Shown: positions 26,374 through 35,182 of the stretch, in pieces
How positions within the stretch are numbered: the first letter of the stretch is position 1
Layout of the letters: every line of letters begins with the position of its first letter
Assembly: GCF_030913705.1 (NCBI RefSeq)
Contig: NZ_CP133190.1
Span: 3,743,501-3,807,500 of the forward strand
Length of the DNA stretch: 64,000 nucleotides
Direction of reading: 5' to 3'
Origin: Anaerocolumna sp. MB42-C2
GTDB taxonomy: Bacteria; Bacillota; Clostridia; Lachnospirales; Lachnospiraceae
Translations under genes and position numbers: made by a program
Notes under the pieces: generated by a model
Database searches by the model: none
What the model saw: only the letters and a program-made list of their open reading frames with translations
Told to the model about the DNA's origin: nothing

Positions 26374-28563
26374 TTATTCGTTAAGATATGTTTTCAATTT
26401 ATGTATTATATTATCTGCGGTTTCATCAGCGGTAAGCTTTCCTAAAAAGAAATCTTTGGTCTGCTCTTTAAATACCTTAACAAGCTGCTCATTACTTTCG
26501 GCTTTAACAGACACGGTAGAACAATAATGAACAAGCTGGTCAATTTGCTGCTTTGTGGGTGGGTTAAAAACAATACTGCTATAACTCCCATCTTCATTTT
26601 CAATATCTGAGGAAGCACTATCATTTGATCTGTCATTCTTTGAGGCAAGTAATAAAGCCTTTCTATTAATTGAAAAACCATCATATAAATCATATTTTTG
26701 TACTTCTTCCGATAATAACAGGGTTATAAATTCTTTACAAAGGTCTTTATTTTTGCCGGCATTATTGATTCCAATTTCATTTAAAGGTGTAAAGGAATTT
26801 TCAAAAACTGTAAAACTGCCTTTTGCATAGTCCACGATTCCCAAAGTAAATATAGAATCCAGAAAGCCAGAACATTGATTTATATTTGCTTTAATACTAC
26901 TGGCAAGTTCCCATAGATTACTTCCTCTCCCTTTTGGCGGATAACTATCTATAAGATTACTGTTATCTGCAATTTTTTTTAAGTAATTTAATAAGGTAAC
27001 CAGTTTTTCTTTATCAATAGTATTATCACTGCTTATAATATTTCCTGAAAAATATGGAGCAAATGTTGATATAAAATCATTTACAGTCATAGTGCCCAGT
27101 AATGTTTTATTTTTTGACACCGGATTATAATCAGCCAAAGCAGCAATTGAATTCAGGTTTTTAAACTCTTGTTGGTCAGCACATAATAAGTTAAGAGCAA
27201 ATCGGATTGGTACAAAATAAAATTTATTATTCTTTTTGTAATTATCAATAATATTGGGATACAATTCCCCTTTCTCAAGCATTGGATTAATTATATCCGA
27301 TATATCTGCAAGCACTCCTTTTTCAACAAAAGCGTCAGCAGGAAGTCCGGTAAGCATTAAAATATCCGGTCCATTGCCTGACAATAGTTCCGTATTTAAG
27401 GCACGTACATAATCCTCCCTTATGGTGGAATCCGCAGAATCATATTCCTCCTGAGTCATTTCCGCTGTAATAATAACCCTGACTTCGGGATGGATCTGCC
27501 CGAATAAAGCCGCGGCCTGCCTTATGGTGGAATTATCCGTTAATGCATATAATTTCAGCTCTATGGACGGAAGAGCGGCAACTGTTTTATCAAAGGTGTA
27601 TTTCATTAAGGAATAACCTGAGTTATCTAAGTTATACAGTATGTAGTAATCAGCTGCTTCAGTTGCAAGAAACCCAACAGGCCATATGGTCTGCAATGCT
27701 AAGGAGGTCATAGTTCCGTCCATAACTGTCTGCCATAGAGAGGTCCCATTTTTCAATACATGTACTCCATTCGTATTACACATAATCAGATCTTTCCTGC
27801 TAGTTGTATCAATGTAAGAATCCCCGGTTAGGACTGAATTTATGGGATAATTTGTTTGTTTATCCTTATCTAGATCATAAATAGCTACACCTGTTGTTTT
27901 ATGAGACTCATCAATTGTTCCTATTATCAGGGATTGGTCCATGGATAATAAGGAATTTTGTGAATATACGGTACCGGTGATACTCCTTTCTTTCTTCATG
28001 GTTTTACCATTATAGAAATAGATGTTTCTGCCGTGATATATAGCAGCTATGGTTCCATCATGTAAAACACATACATTATCTGGTGCATCATAGAAACCAT
28101 CCTTAGTCTTATCTTCCCAACCCTCCGGTTTAAGGGTTTTGCAGGTTTTTAAATCATCTGAACAGAAAAGGTTACCTTTAAAACAGTCATTAATAATTTC
28201 AATATAATATAGATACTGTGCTCCGCTCAAATTATCAAATATTTTAAATTGATAAATATTTTTGTTTATTTTTATTTCTTTTAACCATTTTGGAGTAGCT
28301 TCTATCCAAGAGCCATCCTTTTCCATTTGATATCCGGTTATGGTTCTGGGATTCACAGCTTTAAGTACATACAAAAAAGGTTTATCATCTTTTTTCGTAA
28401 GCTGTAACTTATCGTTTGGATTAATACCTTTGGGTAGAGAAAGTTGTGATTCTACGTATCGCCCCATTAAAACTTTTTCCGTATCATTGACGTCCCTTTT
28501 GCTACTGCATCCATAAGCTGAGAACATACAGAAAATAAGTAATGTTAGAATGACTTTTTTCAT
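26374..28563 (-). CDS. Large lipoprotein with C-terminal solute-binding-like domain
   Basis: 729 aa. Signal peptide with lipobox AYGC, so membrane-anchored outside. Residues about 30-330 are strand-rich and Trp/Tyr/Asp-rich, propeller-like. Residues about 335-720 resemble a family-1 solute-binding protein (IRQAAALFGQIHPEV, GPDILMLTGLPADAFVEKG, SEEVQKYDLYDGFSINR). No permease is nearby. It is divergent from a two-component system at 28751, so it may be a sensor co-receptor for that kinase rather than a transport component. Confidence 0.7.
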   Translation of the reverse strand: MKKVILTLLIFCMFSAYGCSSKRDVNDTEKVLMGRYVESQLSLPKGINPNDKLQLTKKDDKPFLYVLKAVNPRTITGYQMEKDGSWIEATPKWLKEIKINKNIYQFKIFDNLSGAQYLYYIEIINDCFKGNLFCSDDLKTCKTLKPEGWEDKTKDGFYDAPDNVCVLHDGTIAAIYHGRNIYFYNGKTMKKERSITGTVYSQNSLLSMDQSLIIGTIDESHKTTGVAIYDLDKDKQTNYPINSVLTGDSYIDTTSRKDLIMCNTNGVHVLKNGTSLWQTVMDGTMTSLALQTIWPVGFLATEAADYYILYNLDNSGYSLMKYTFDKTVAALPSIELKLYALTDNSTIRQAAALFGQIHPEVRVIITAEMTQEEYDSADSTIREDYVRALNTELLSGNGPDILMLTGLPADAFVEKGVLADISDIINPMLEKGELYPNIIDNYKKNNKFYFVPIRFALNLLCADQQEFKNLNSIAALADYNPVSKNKTLLGTMTVNDFISTFAPYFSGNIISSDNTIDKEKLVTLLNYLKKIADNSNLIDSYPPKGRGSNLWELASSIKANINQCSGFLDSIFTLGIVDYAKGSFTVFENSFTPLNEIGINNAGKNKDLCKEFITLLLSEEVQKYDLYDGFSINRKALLLASKNDRSNDSASSDIENEDGSYSSIVFNPPTKQQIDQLVHYCSTVSVKAESNEQLVKVFKEQTKDFFLGKLTADETADNIIHKLKTYLNE

Positions 28564-28750
28564 TTTATAATTCCTTTCCTATAAAACTTGAGTGTTGCAT
28601 TCAATTTATAAATATGTTATAACGTGCTTATCTCTAAATAACCTTAAATTGGCAAAAATAAATAGCATCATTTATAATAATACACAATATATGATACAAA
28701 ACAATCAGAAAGCAATAAAAGTAATTTCTAAAGATGGAGGAGTTAAAATC

Positions 28751-29422
28751 TTGAGAATTTTAGTGATTGAGGATGATAAGGAATTATGTTCTATTATTGA
28801 ATACCAACTAAAAAAGAATGGAATGGAAGCAGATTTTTGTTTCAATGGGGAAGATGCTTTATTTTATGGTTTAAAACAAACTTACGATATTATAATGTTA
28901 GATCGAATGCTTCCGGGAATGGACGGTATTACCATTCTGAAAAAAATAAGAAATGAAAGAATTACCACACCTGTAATTATGGTTACAGCCATGAGTAATC
29001 TGAATAACCGGATTGAAGGGCTGGATACTGGTGCAGATGACTATCTTGTTAAGCCATTTGAAATGGAAGAATTACTTGCAAGAATCCGTGCATTAGCGAG
29101 GAGACCCACAAAAATAGAAAACGTAAACGAATTTTATTTTTCTGATTTCTGTCTAAATGAGGGAAAAGTACAGTTGATTCGGGGGGATGAAATTTGCAGC
29201 TTATCTAAAAGGGAAAGTGATCTTTTAGCGTTTTTTATTAAGAATAAAGGGCAGGTATTGACCAGAGAATTGCTGTTAACCAGAGTATGGGGTGCAGACA
29301 GCTTTGTTACGGATGGTAACTTAGATAACTTTATTTGTTTTCTTCGAAAGAGATTAAAATCTGTACATAGCCATGCATCCATTAAAACGATTCGCTCTGT
29401 TGGTTATCAGTTGGAGGATTAG
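28751..29422 (+). CDS. OmpR-family response regulator
   Basis: 223 aa: receiver (IEDDKE, phospho-acceptor IIMLDRMLPGMDG, Lys in LVKPFE) plus winged-helix effector ending IKTIRSVGYQLED. The start is TTG with GGAGG about ten bases upstream; a longer open frame upstream has no ribosome site. It is co-transcribed with the kinase two bases downstream and divergent from the large lipoprotein. Confidence 0.87.
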   Translation: MRILVIEDDKELCSIIEYQLKKNGMEADFCFNGEDALFYGLKQTYDIIMLDRMLPGMDGITILKKIRNERITTPVIMVTAMSNLNNRIEGLDTGADDYLVKPFEMEELLARIRALARRPTKIENVNEFYFSDFCLNEGKVQLIRGDEICSLSKRESDLLAFFIKNKGQVLTRELLLTRVWGADSFVTDGNLDNFICFLRKRLKSVHSHASIKTIRSVGYQLED

Positions 29423-29424
29423 AT

Positions 29425-30711
29425 ATGTTTCGTAAGCTCAAGAGTCGTCTGGTTTTATTATATGGATTAACCTCCAGCATCATACTTACCACGATTGTTG
29501 CCGGTGTATTCCTTCTTAATTTCAAACAAAATCAAGATCAGATCCGTCTGCTTTTTGAAAAAAATATGGAACAGATTATTGAAAAAATACGTACGGATAA
29601 TGTAGTAAGCAGCAGTTGGTTATCAAAAATGCATTTGGAAAATCACATACTGATTTTCATTGACAGCAATGGAAGATCTCTCACTGATATAAAACATTCG
29701 AAAACATTGCCTGATCTGGATACTTTACTAAACAGAATTAAAAATAAATCAGAAGAAAGTGGTATTTACCTTGATCGGAAACAGCCATTGAATACCATGA
29801 AAAAAACACCCGTGTATAGTCTCAGTAATAGGAGCCCTTATATTTCACTGGGTATGGCCGCTATTATCTCGGATAAGGAAAACTGGGTAACCATTAGGGG
29901 TATTTATTATGATACATATGGAATCTATAATTTTGTCAGACAAATCATCCTATTTACTTTTATTGATTTAATTGGAGTCGCTGCCTTTTTTTTAATCAGT
30001 TCGCTGTATATCGGAAAAATATTAACTCCATTAGAAGAAGGACAGAAAAAACAAAATGCTTTTGTTGCAGCGGCATCCCATGAACTACGCTCTCCGCTTA
30101 CCGTAATAAAAGCCGGTATCTTATCCATAAAGGAGGATATCACTAAAACAGAGCAGTTTCTTCCTCATATCGAAGGAGAATGTAATCGTATGACACGTCT
30201 TATCAGCGATATGCTTTTACTTGCTTCTTCAGATTCTAAATCCTGGAGTCTTAATAAGGAACCGGTGGATATGGATACACTTCTGATCGAAAGTTATGAT
30301 ATGTTCTGTACCTGTGGTAATAATAAGAATCTTAACCTTACGCTGGAATTGTCGGATCAAAACCTTAAAAAAGTGTATGGTGACAAAGAACGTATCAAAC
30401 AGATACTTACTATTTTAGTGAATAATGCCATGGATTATACACCTCCCAACGGAACAATAGTGATACGGGCATATAACCAGAAGCATTATGTTACAGTAGA
30501 GATCGAAGATCATGGCCCTGGGATCAGTTTAAAAGATAAAAAGCTTGTGTTTGAACGTTTCTATCGTGGAGATGAATCACGAAATGATAAGAAGCATTTT
30601 GGACTTGGTCTTAGCATAGCGAGAGAACTTGTTGAACTTCATGGCGGTGACATAAGCCTTAAGGATACCGCAGGAGGCGGGGCTACTTTTATGTTTCGCC
30701 TGTTGTGCTAA
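29425..30711 (+). CDS. Membrane sensor histidine kinase
   Basis: 428 aa with two membrane helices (about residues 9-30 and 170-192) enclosing a roughly 140-residue extracytoplasmic sensor. Then the H box ASHELRSPLTV, N box ILVNNAMDYTPP, and DHGPGIS with FGLGLSIA for ATP binding. It follows the regulator by two bases. The extracellular sensor and neighbouring lipoprotein suggest a signal received outside the cell. Confidence 0.87.
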   Translation: MFRKLKSRLVLLYGLTSSIILTTIVAGVFLLNFKQNQDQIRLLFEKNMEQIIEKIRTDNVVSSSWLSKMHLENHILIFIDSNGRSLTDIKHSKTLPDLDTLLNRIKNKSEESGIYLDRKQPLNTMKKTPVYSLSNRSPYISLGMAAIISDKENWVTIRGIYYDTYGIYNFVRQIILFTFIDLIGVAAFFLISSLYIGKILTPLEEGQKKQNAFVAAASHELRSPLTVIKAGILSIKEDITKTEQFLPHIEGECNRMTRLISDMLLLASSDSKSWSLNKEPVDMDTLLIESYDMFCTCGNNKNLNLTLELSDQNLKKVYGDKERIKQILTILVNNAMDYTPPNGTIVIRAYNQKHYVTVEIEDHGPGISLKDKKLVFERFYRGDESRNDKKHFGLGLSIARELVELHGGDISLKDTAGGGATFMFRLLC

Positions 30712-30774
30712 TTTAGTCTTACGAGTAAGCAGCGCAGCAGTCCTTAGAATGATTGTTTTGACTTTCGCATTACT

Positions 30775-30809
30775 AAAAATCCCTTACTTAAAAGTTTGGG
30801 ATTTTTTTT
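30775..30809 (+). terminator. Terminator after the two-component operon
   Basis: AAATCCC and GGGATTT with a short loop and a T8 run. Confidence 0.85.
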
Positions 30810-30865
30810 AATCGTTTTTAATTCCTGGATAGACGAAGTAATTTCTATTAGTTCTTAGAATCTTG

Positions 30866-30911
30866 TTGACAAAACAGAAAAATAAGTATATATTGTATAT
30901 AATGAATATAC
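30866..30911 (+). promoter_or_regulatory. Promoter and palindromic operator of the YtrA-type operon
   Basis: TTGACA, 17 bp, TATATT (30889-30894), immediately followed by the palindrome GTATAT-aatg-AATATAC (30895-30911). This is the typical place and type of site for autorepression by a YtrA-subfamily GntR protein. Confidence 0.65.
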
Positions 30912-30941
30912 ACAATAATTACACGTGAAAGAAGTGAACAA

Positions 30942-31313
30942 GTGGAGATCATTATCAGTAACTCAAGCGGAAAACCGATATATGAGCAAATTACCAATCA
31001 GATTAAAAATATGATAATAAGCGGAGAATTAAAGTCAGGGCAGTCCCTGCCATCAATGAGGCTTCTTGCTAAAGAATTAAGAATCAGTGTCATTACGACC
31101 AAGCGGGCCTACGAAGATTTAGAAAGAGACGGTTTTATTACAACTCTGGTTGGAAAAGGAAGTTACGTTTCAGAAACAAATACAGAATTTGTTAAGGAAG
31201 AACAGCTTAAAGTAATAGAAGAATATTTGCTTAAAGCTGCAGAAAGTGCCAAGGTAAGCGGAATTAAACTGGAAGAATTACATGCTATATTAGACGTAAT
31301 TTATAACGAGTAA
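30942..31313 (+). CDS. GntR-family regulator, YtrA subfamily
   Basis: 123 aa: winged helix (PIYEQITNQIKNMIISGEL, LRISVITTKRAYEDLERDG) with a short C-terminal dimerisation tail, as in YtrA regulators of ABC exporters. GTG start. It is followed by a small repeated ORF and an ABC ATPase/permease pair that it probably represses through the palindrome at 30895. Confidence 0.88.
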   Translation: MEIIISNSSGKPIYEQITNQIKNMIISGELKSGQSLPSMRLLAKELRISVITTKRAYEDLERDGFITTLVGKGSYVSETNTEFVKEEQLKVIEEYLLKAAESAKVSGIKLEELHAILDVIYNE

Positions 31314-31355
31314 GAGTAATGCCATGCTGCTACCGGCATCGGCATGTTAAAACGA

Positions 31356-31484
31356 GTGAAAGAAAATATAGAGAAAGAAAGGTTGCCACAAGTGAATTCT
31401 TTTACTCCTTATTGTTTGTGGCAGTATCGCAGAATACCTGTGATATGCAATAGGTGTAAACTATGGATAATGCAATTGTTTTAG
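31356..31484 (+). CDS. Repeated small ORF, copy 2, before the ABC ATPase gene
   Basis: Homologous to the unit at 22086: starts VKENIEKERLPQ and continues LWQYRRIPVICNRCKL before stopping at 31484, overlapping the ATPase start at 31463. It lacks a good ribosome site of its own. About 15 bases are missing relative to copy 1, in frame, and the hairpins TGCCACAA/TTGTGGCA and TATCGCAG/CTGTGATA are kept with a G-U change. The alternation of silent and conservative changes suggests past or present coding. Confidence 0.4.
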   Translation: MKENIEKERLPQVNSFTPYCLWQYRRIPVICNRCKLWIMQLF

Positions 31485-32317
31485 ATGGTGTTACGAAACA
31501 ATACAGTAACTTTAAATTAGATAAAATCTCATTTTCTGTGCCCAGGGGAAGCATTATGGGTTTTGTAGGAGAGAATGGAGCAGGTAAGACTACAACCTTA
31601 AAAACAATCTTAAATCTGGTTCATAAAGAGGCAGGTAATATCAGGGTTTTTGACCTGGATCATATTAAGGAGGAACGTAAAATAAAGGAACAGATCGGAG
31701 TTGTATTTGATGAAAGCTATTTTCATGACAATCTGACACTTGGACATATATCTAAAATAATGAGTAAGATATATTCTACTTGGGAGGAAAATACTTTTGA
31801 AAAATACACAAACCAGTTAAAGCTGCCGGGGGATAAGACGATTAAAGAATTTTCCCGGGGGATGAAAATGAAGTTATCAATCGCGGCGGCACTTTCCCAT
31901 AAGGCGAAGCTCCTTATATTGGATGAGGCAACCAGTGGATTGGATCCTATTGTGCGGGATGAGATATTGGACATTTTTCTGGATTTTATTCAGGATGAAG
32001 AGCATACTATTCTGATTTCTTCCCATATAATCAGTGATTTAGAGAAAATTGCCGATTATATTACCTTTATCCATGAGGGTAAAATCGTATTCAGTAAAAG
32101 TAAAGATGACCTGATATATAATTACGGAATTGTACGCTGCAGAAAAGAGGATTACGATAAGCTGGATAAAAACCACATAGCAGGTGTACGCAGAAGCCAA
32201 TTTGGTTATGAAGTTATGGTAGATAATAAAACAGAACTGGAACGTTTTCGAAAAGACCTAATCATTGACAGCACGTCAATTGAAGATATTATATTATTTA
32301 AAGTAAAGGGGGAATAG
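31463..32317 (+). CDS. ABC transporter ATPase, YtrB-like
   Basis: 284 aa. Walker A GFVGENGAGKTTTLK, signature FSRGMKMKLS, Walker B LLILDEATSGLDP, switch His in ISSHIISD. Paired with the following ABC-2 permease and preceded by a YtrA-type repressor, so probably an exporter induced by envelope stress. Overlaps the small repeated ORF. Confidence 0.88.
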   Translation: MDNAIVLDGVTKQYSNFKLDKISFSVPRGSIMGFVGENGAGKTTTLKTILNLVHKEAGNIRVFDLDHIKEERKIKEQIGVVFDESYFHDNLTLGHISKIMSKIYSTWEENTFEKYTNQLKLPGDKTIKEFSRGMKMKLSIAAALSHKAKLLILDEATSGLDPIVRDEILDIFLDFIQDEEHTILISSHIISDLEKIADYITFIHEGKIVFSKSKDDLIYNYGIVRCRKEDYDKLDKNHIAGVRRSQFGYEVMVDNKTELERFRKDLIIDSTSIEDIILFKVKGE

Positions 32318-32321
32318 GAGG

Positions 32322-32957
32322 ATGGCCGGATTATTTATTAAAGATTTATATAATATAAGAAAATACGTAAAACAAATCGGTTTAACCGTTATACTTTTTG
32401 CTTTTTTTGCAATTAATCTAAAAAGTCCATCCTATTTGGTAGGGATGATAGTTATGATGTCATCTATGCTGGTTATAACAACCATGTCTTATGATGATAT
32501 AGCAAAATGGGATAAATATGCCTTAACTATGCCGATTGTAAGAAAAGATATCGTATTATCAAAATATATATTTTTATTTTTCACTGTAGTTACGGGAACC
32601 GTGATATCCGGTATAGCAGCAATGATTATGTCAGTGGTTATGAAAATACAAAATCCAATGGATAACCTGCTCTCAAGTGGTTTTATTGCTTTAATAGCAA
32701 TATTTATGTTTAGTATTTTATTGCCTATTTTATTTAAATATGGAGTAGAAAAGGCGCGAATCATGATGTTTGCAGTGTTTGCAATTCCTTTTTTGGCAGT
32801 GGTGGGGCTGGTTAAGTTATTAGAACGTTTTAATATTCCAAAACCCGGTATGGAACAGTTGAAAATGTTTGGATTTGCTTTCCCGGTGATTGTATTAATA
32901 GCAGTGTTTATATCCTATAATTTATCTGTAAAAATATACAGTAAAAAAGAATTATAG
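32322..32957 (+). CDS. ABC-2 type permease (PF13346-like)
   Basis: 211 aa with six hydrophobic segments and the conserved DDIAKWDKYALTMPIVRKDIV stretch of the ABC2_membrane_5 family found with YtrA/YtrB-type operons. Starts four bases after the ATPase stop with AGGAGG. Closed by the long hairpin at 33054. Confidence 0.83.
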   Translation: MAGLFIKDLYNIRKYVKQIGLTVILFAFFAINLKSPSYLVGMIVMMSSMLVITTMSYDDIAKWDKYALTMPIVRKDIVLSKYIFLFFTVVTGTVISGIAAMIMSVVMKIQNPMDNLLSSGFIALIAIFMFSILLPILFKYGVEKARIMMFAVFAIPFLAVVGLVKLLERFNIPKPGMEQLKMFGFAFPVIVLIAVFISYNLSVKIYSKKEL

Positions 32958-33053
32958 AAGACTTAAACGTTCCATTCATGAAATACAGGAAATAATATTA
33001 GATATACTTACAATAATACCTGGATAGCAATTGAGAAAAACAGTCCCAGGTTG

Positions 33054-33120
33054 ATGTGCTCCCTTGCGGTATGCGGTTTAAATAATAAAACTGTATACCA
33101 CAAGAGGAGCATATTTTTAT
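33054..33120 (+). terminator. Long hairpin terminator after the ABC-2 permease
   Basis: ATGTGCTCcCTTGcGGTAT and TATACCaCAAGaGGAGCAT form a stem of about 25 bp with mismatches, followed by ATTTTTAT. Confidence 0.75.
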
Positions 33121-33169
33121 GGAAAGAAAAGCAGGAATCCGACAGCCTTAAGATTTCATATTAAAACAA

Positions 33170-33198
33170 GCATATCTAAAATAATACAATCATAGTAT
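33170..33198 (+). promoter_or_regulatory. Possible sigma-E-like promoter of the recombinase operon
   Basis: GCATATCT, 13-base spacer, CATAGTAT, 27 bases before the small ORF that precedes the recombinase. It is a weaker match than the one before spoIIID, but no sigma-A pair is evident here. Confidence 0.35.
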
Positions 33199-33224
33199 GT
33201 ACAAAATGTAAATTGGCAGAATAA

Positions 33225-33413
33225 ATGGAATTGAATAAACAATATCATCTTAATTATCAGAATGGACAGGAAACAAAAACAGAAAGACAAGCAAAAGGGA
33301 GGAAGAATAAAAATGAGGAACTACAGATATCTTTTCATAACCCCAACTCTGAACTGGATACAGCGAAATTTATAGCCAGATTAATATTAGATAGTCTGGA
33401 CAAACCGGAATGA
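33225..33413 (+). CDS. Small charged protein preceding the recombinase; candidate directionality factor
   Basis: 62 aa, with a basic, Gln/Lys-rich N-terminal half and a C-terminal part NPNSELDTAKFIARLILDSL predicted as one helix. It has the same strand as the recombinase, 51 bases upstream, and a weak ribosome site. Large serine integrases need a small partner for excision, often encoded beside them; position and size fit, but there is no direct sequence proof. Confidence 0.5.
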   Translation: MELNKQYHLNYQNGQETKTERQAKGRKNKNEELQISFHNPNSELDTAKFIARLILDSLDKPE

Positions 33414-33464
33414 GATACGAGGGAGGCAAAAAGCCTGATAAGTACCAAGGAAAGGAGACAATCG

Positions 33465-34967
33465 ATGAAAGCGGTGGCTTATTGCAGAGTATCTACAAAT
33501 AAAGACGAACAACTGGACAGTCTGGAGAGCCAACAGAATTTCTTTGCTGAATATGCGGCGAGAAATGCATATGATTTAGTTGATATCTATGCGGATGAAG
33601 GGAAAAGCGGTACCAAGATAAAAAACCGAACCCAGTTACTAAAACTGTTAGCGGATGCAGGTTCAGGTAAATTTGAGATCGTCCTGATAAAGGATATATC
33701 CAGACTGGCAAGAAATACGGTTGATTTCTTAACCAGTATAAGGAAATTAAAAGCTCTTAATATTCGAGTCATTTTTGTAAATTATGATCAGACTTCCTCG
33801 GACAGTTCAGAATTTATGCTAACTATGTTAAGTGCAATAGCACAGGAAGAGAGTGCCAATACTTCTAAGCGTGTCCGATTTGGAAAAAAACAGAATGCCG
33901 AACATGGAAGGGTACCAAACTTAATCTATGGATATGATAAGATAACCGGAGATTATTTTCATCTTAATATTAATATTGAAGAAGCAGACGTGGTAAGACG
34001 GATATATGACCTTTATACCAATAAAAATATGGGTACAAACCGTATCGCTTCCTTATTAAACCGGGAGGGAGTTCGTACAAAGCGAAACTGCTCCTGGACC
34101 CAGAATGCGGTAAACCGCATATTGTCCAATGAAATTTATGTGGGAAAAATAATAAACGGAAAAGAGGAAATTGAAGATTTCTTAACCGGCAAACGAAAAA
34201 GCAGGAATGAAAACCAATGGATGATTGTAACAAATCCGGACCTGAGGATTATATCGGATACCACCTTTTTAAAGGCAAAAGAAATACGTAATAAACGAAT
34301 AAATTCCTTCCCCCCAGATACCGGTTCAAATAAATATATATTAAGCCAGCTAATTAAATGTAAATACTGCAAATCAACGTTCCGCAGACTTGCAAGAACC
34401 TATAAAAATACATATGTAACCTGGGTATGCAACGGACGTAACAGCAAGGGTACCTGCTTCTGTAATAATTCAACATCTATAGAAGAAACAAAATTACTGG
34501 AAGCTATTAAGAATTATTTTATAACCATATTAAAAAACAATCCCGAAACCTGCCGGATTTTTGTGAAAGAGTATAATAAGAAATTAAAAAGAAAAGAGCG
34601 GACATCCGATAAAGAAAAAGAAAAGGAAGCGAGAATTAATAAACTAAACAGAGAAAAACAGAAGTATATGGAATTGTATACCAATGATCTTATAACTATG
34701 GAAGAGTTAAAAATTAAGGTAAATTCCATACAAGAAAAAATAAAGGAGTACCGGATGGTTGAGCAGGAGGCTAAAAAGCTTTATAATACTCCTGCATACA
34801 ATATTGATTTACCCCGGTATCTGGAGGAGTTTTTAAAGGACAGTAATGTGGCTTCCGTTCTATTACTCAGAAATCTTCTGGACAGGGTAGAAGTAGATAT
34901 AAATGGGAATATTGATATATATCTGGGGGTATATCCTGTTATGAAAGAAGAAAACCATAAGTTATAA
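33465..34967 (+). CDS. Large serine recombinase of the spoIIID element
   Basis: 500 aa. N-terminal resolvase domain with nucleophile Ser in YCRVSTNKDEQ (residue 10) and the downstream arginines (DISRLARN). Then the recombinase domain (NRIASLLNREGVRTKRN, WTQNAVNRILSNEIYVGKI), a zinc ribbon with Cys pairs CKYCKSTF and CNGRNSKGTCFC, and a coiled-coil stretch (about 370-450). It has the layout of SpoIVCA-, SprA- and TndX-type enzymes that join or cut attP/attB. Strong AAAGGAG before the ATG. It lies 1.5 kb from the right att site and is the only recombinase in the element. Confidence 0.95.
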   Translation: MKAVAYCRVSTNKDEQLDSLESQQNFFAEYAARNAYDLVDIYADEGKSGTKIKNRTQLLKLLADAGSGKFEIVLIKDISRLARNTVDFLTSIRKLKALNIRVIFVNYDQTSSDSSEFMLTMLSAIAQEESANTSKRVRFGKKQNAEHGRVPNLIYGYDKITGDYFHLNINIEEADVVRRIYDLYTNKNMGTNRIASLLNREGVRTKRNCSWTQNAVNRILSNEIYVGKIINGKEEIEDFLTGKRKSRNENQWMIVTNPDLRIISDTTFLKAKEIRNKRINSFPPDTGSNKYILSQLIKCKYCKSTFRRLARTYKNTYVTWVCNGRNSKGTCFCNNSTSIEETKLLEAIKNYFITILKNNPETCRIFVKEYNKKLKRKERTSDKEKEKEARINKLNREKQKYMELYTNDLITMEELKIKVNSIQEKIKEYRMVEQEAKKLYNTPAYNIDLPRYLEEFLKDSNVASVLLLRNLLDRVEVDINGNIDIYLGVYPVMKEENHKL

Positions 34968-34972
34968 TTTGT

Positions 34973-35011
34973 GGCACTATCAGCTTCCGTTGATAGTGCT
35001 TTTACTTTTTT
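34973..35011 (+). terminator. Terminator after the recombinase gene
   Basis: GGCACTATCA and TGATAGTGC close an eight-base loop, followed by TTTTACTTTTTT. Confidence 0.85.
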
Positions 35012-35182
35012 GTGTATTTTTTTTGCCAATATAACTTGATTAAACAGCAAGAATAATGGTATAATTTGTCTAAAAAGCAAGAAAATTACAAAAATGATGT
35101 AAACCGTGGGAGGGTTTGTTTCAACAGGAAATAGAATATTAGAGTCTATTGTCTGATAACAATTTTGTCGGGGGTTATTATA

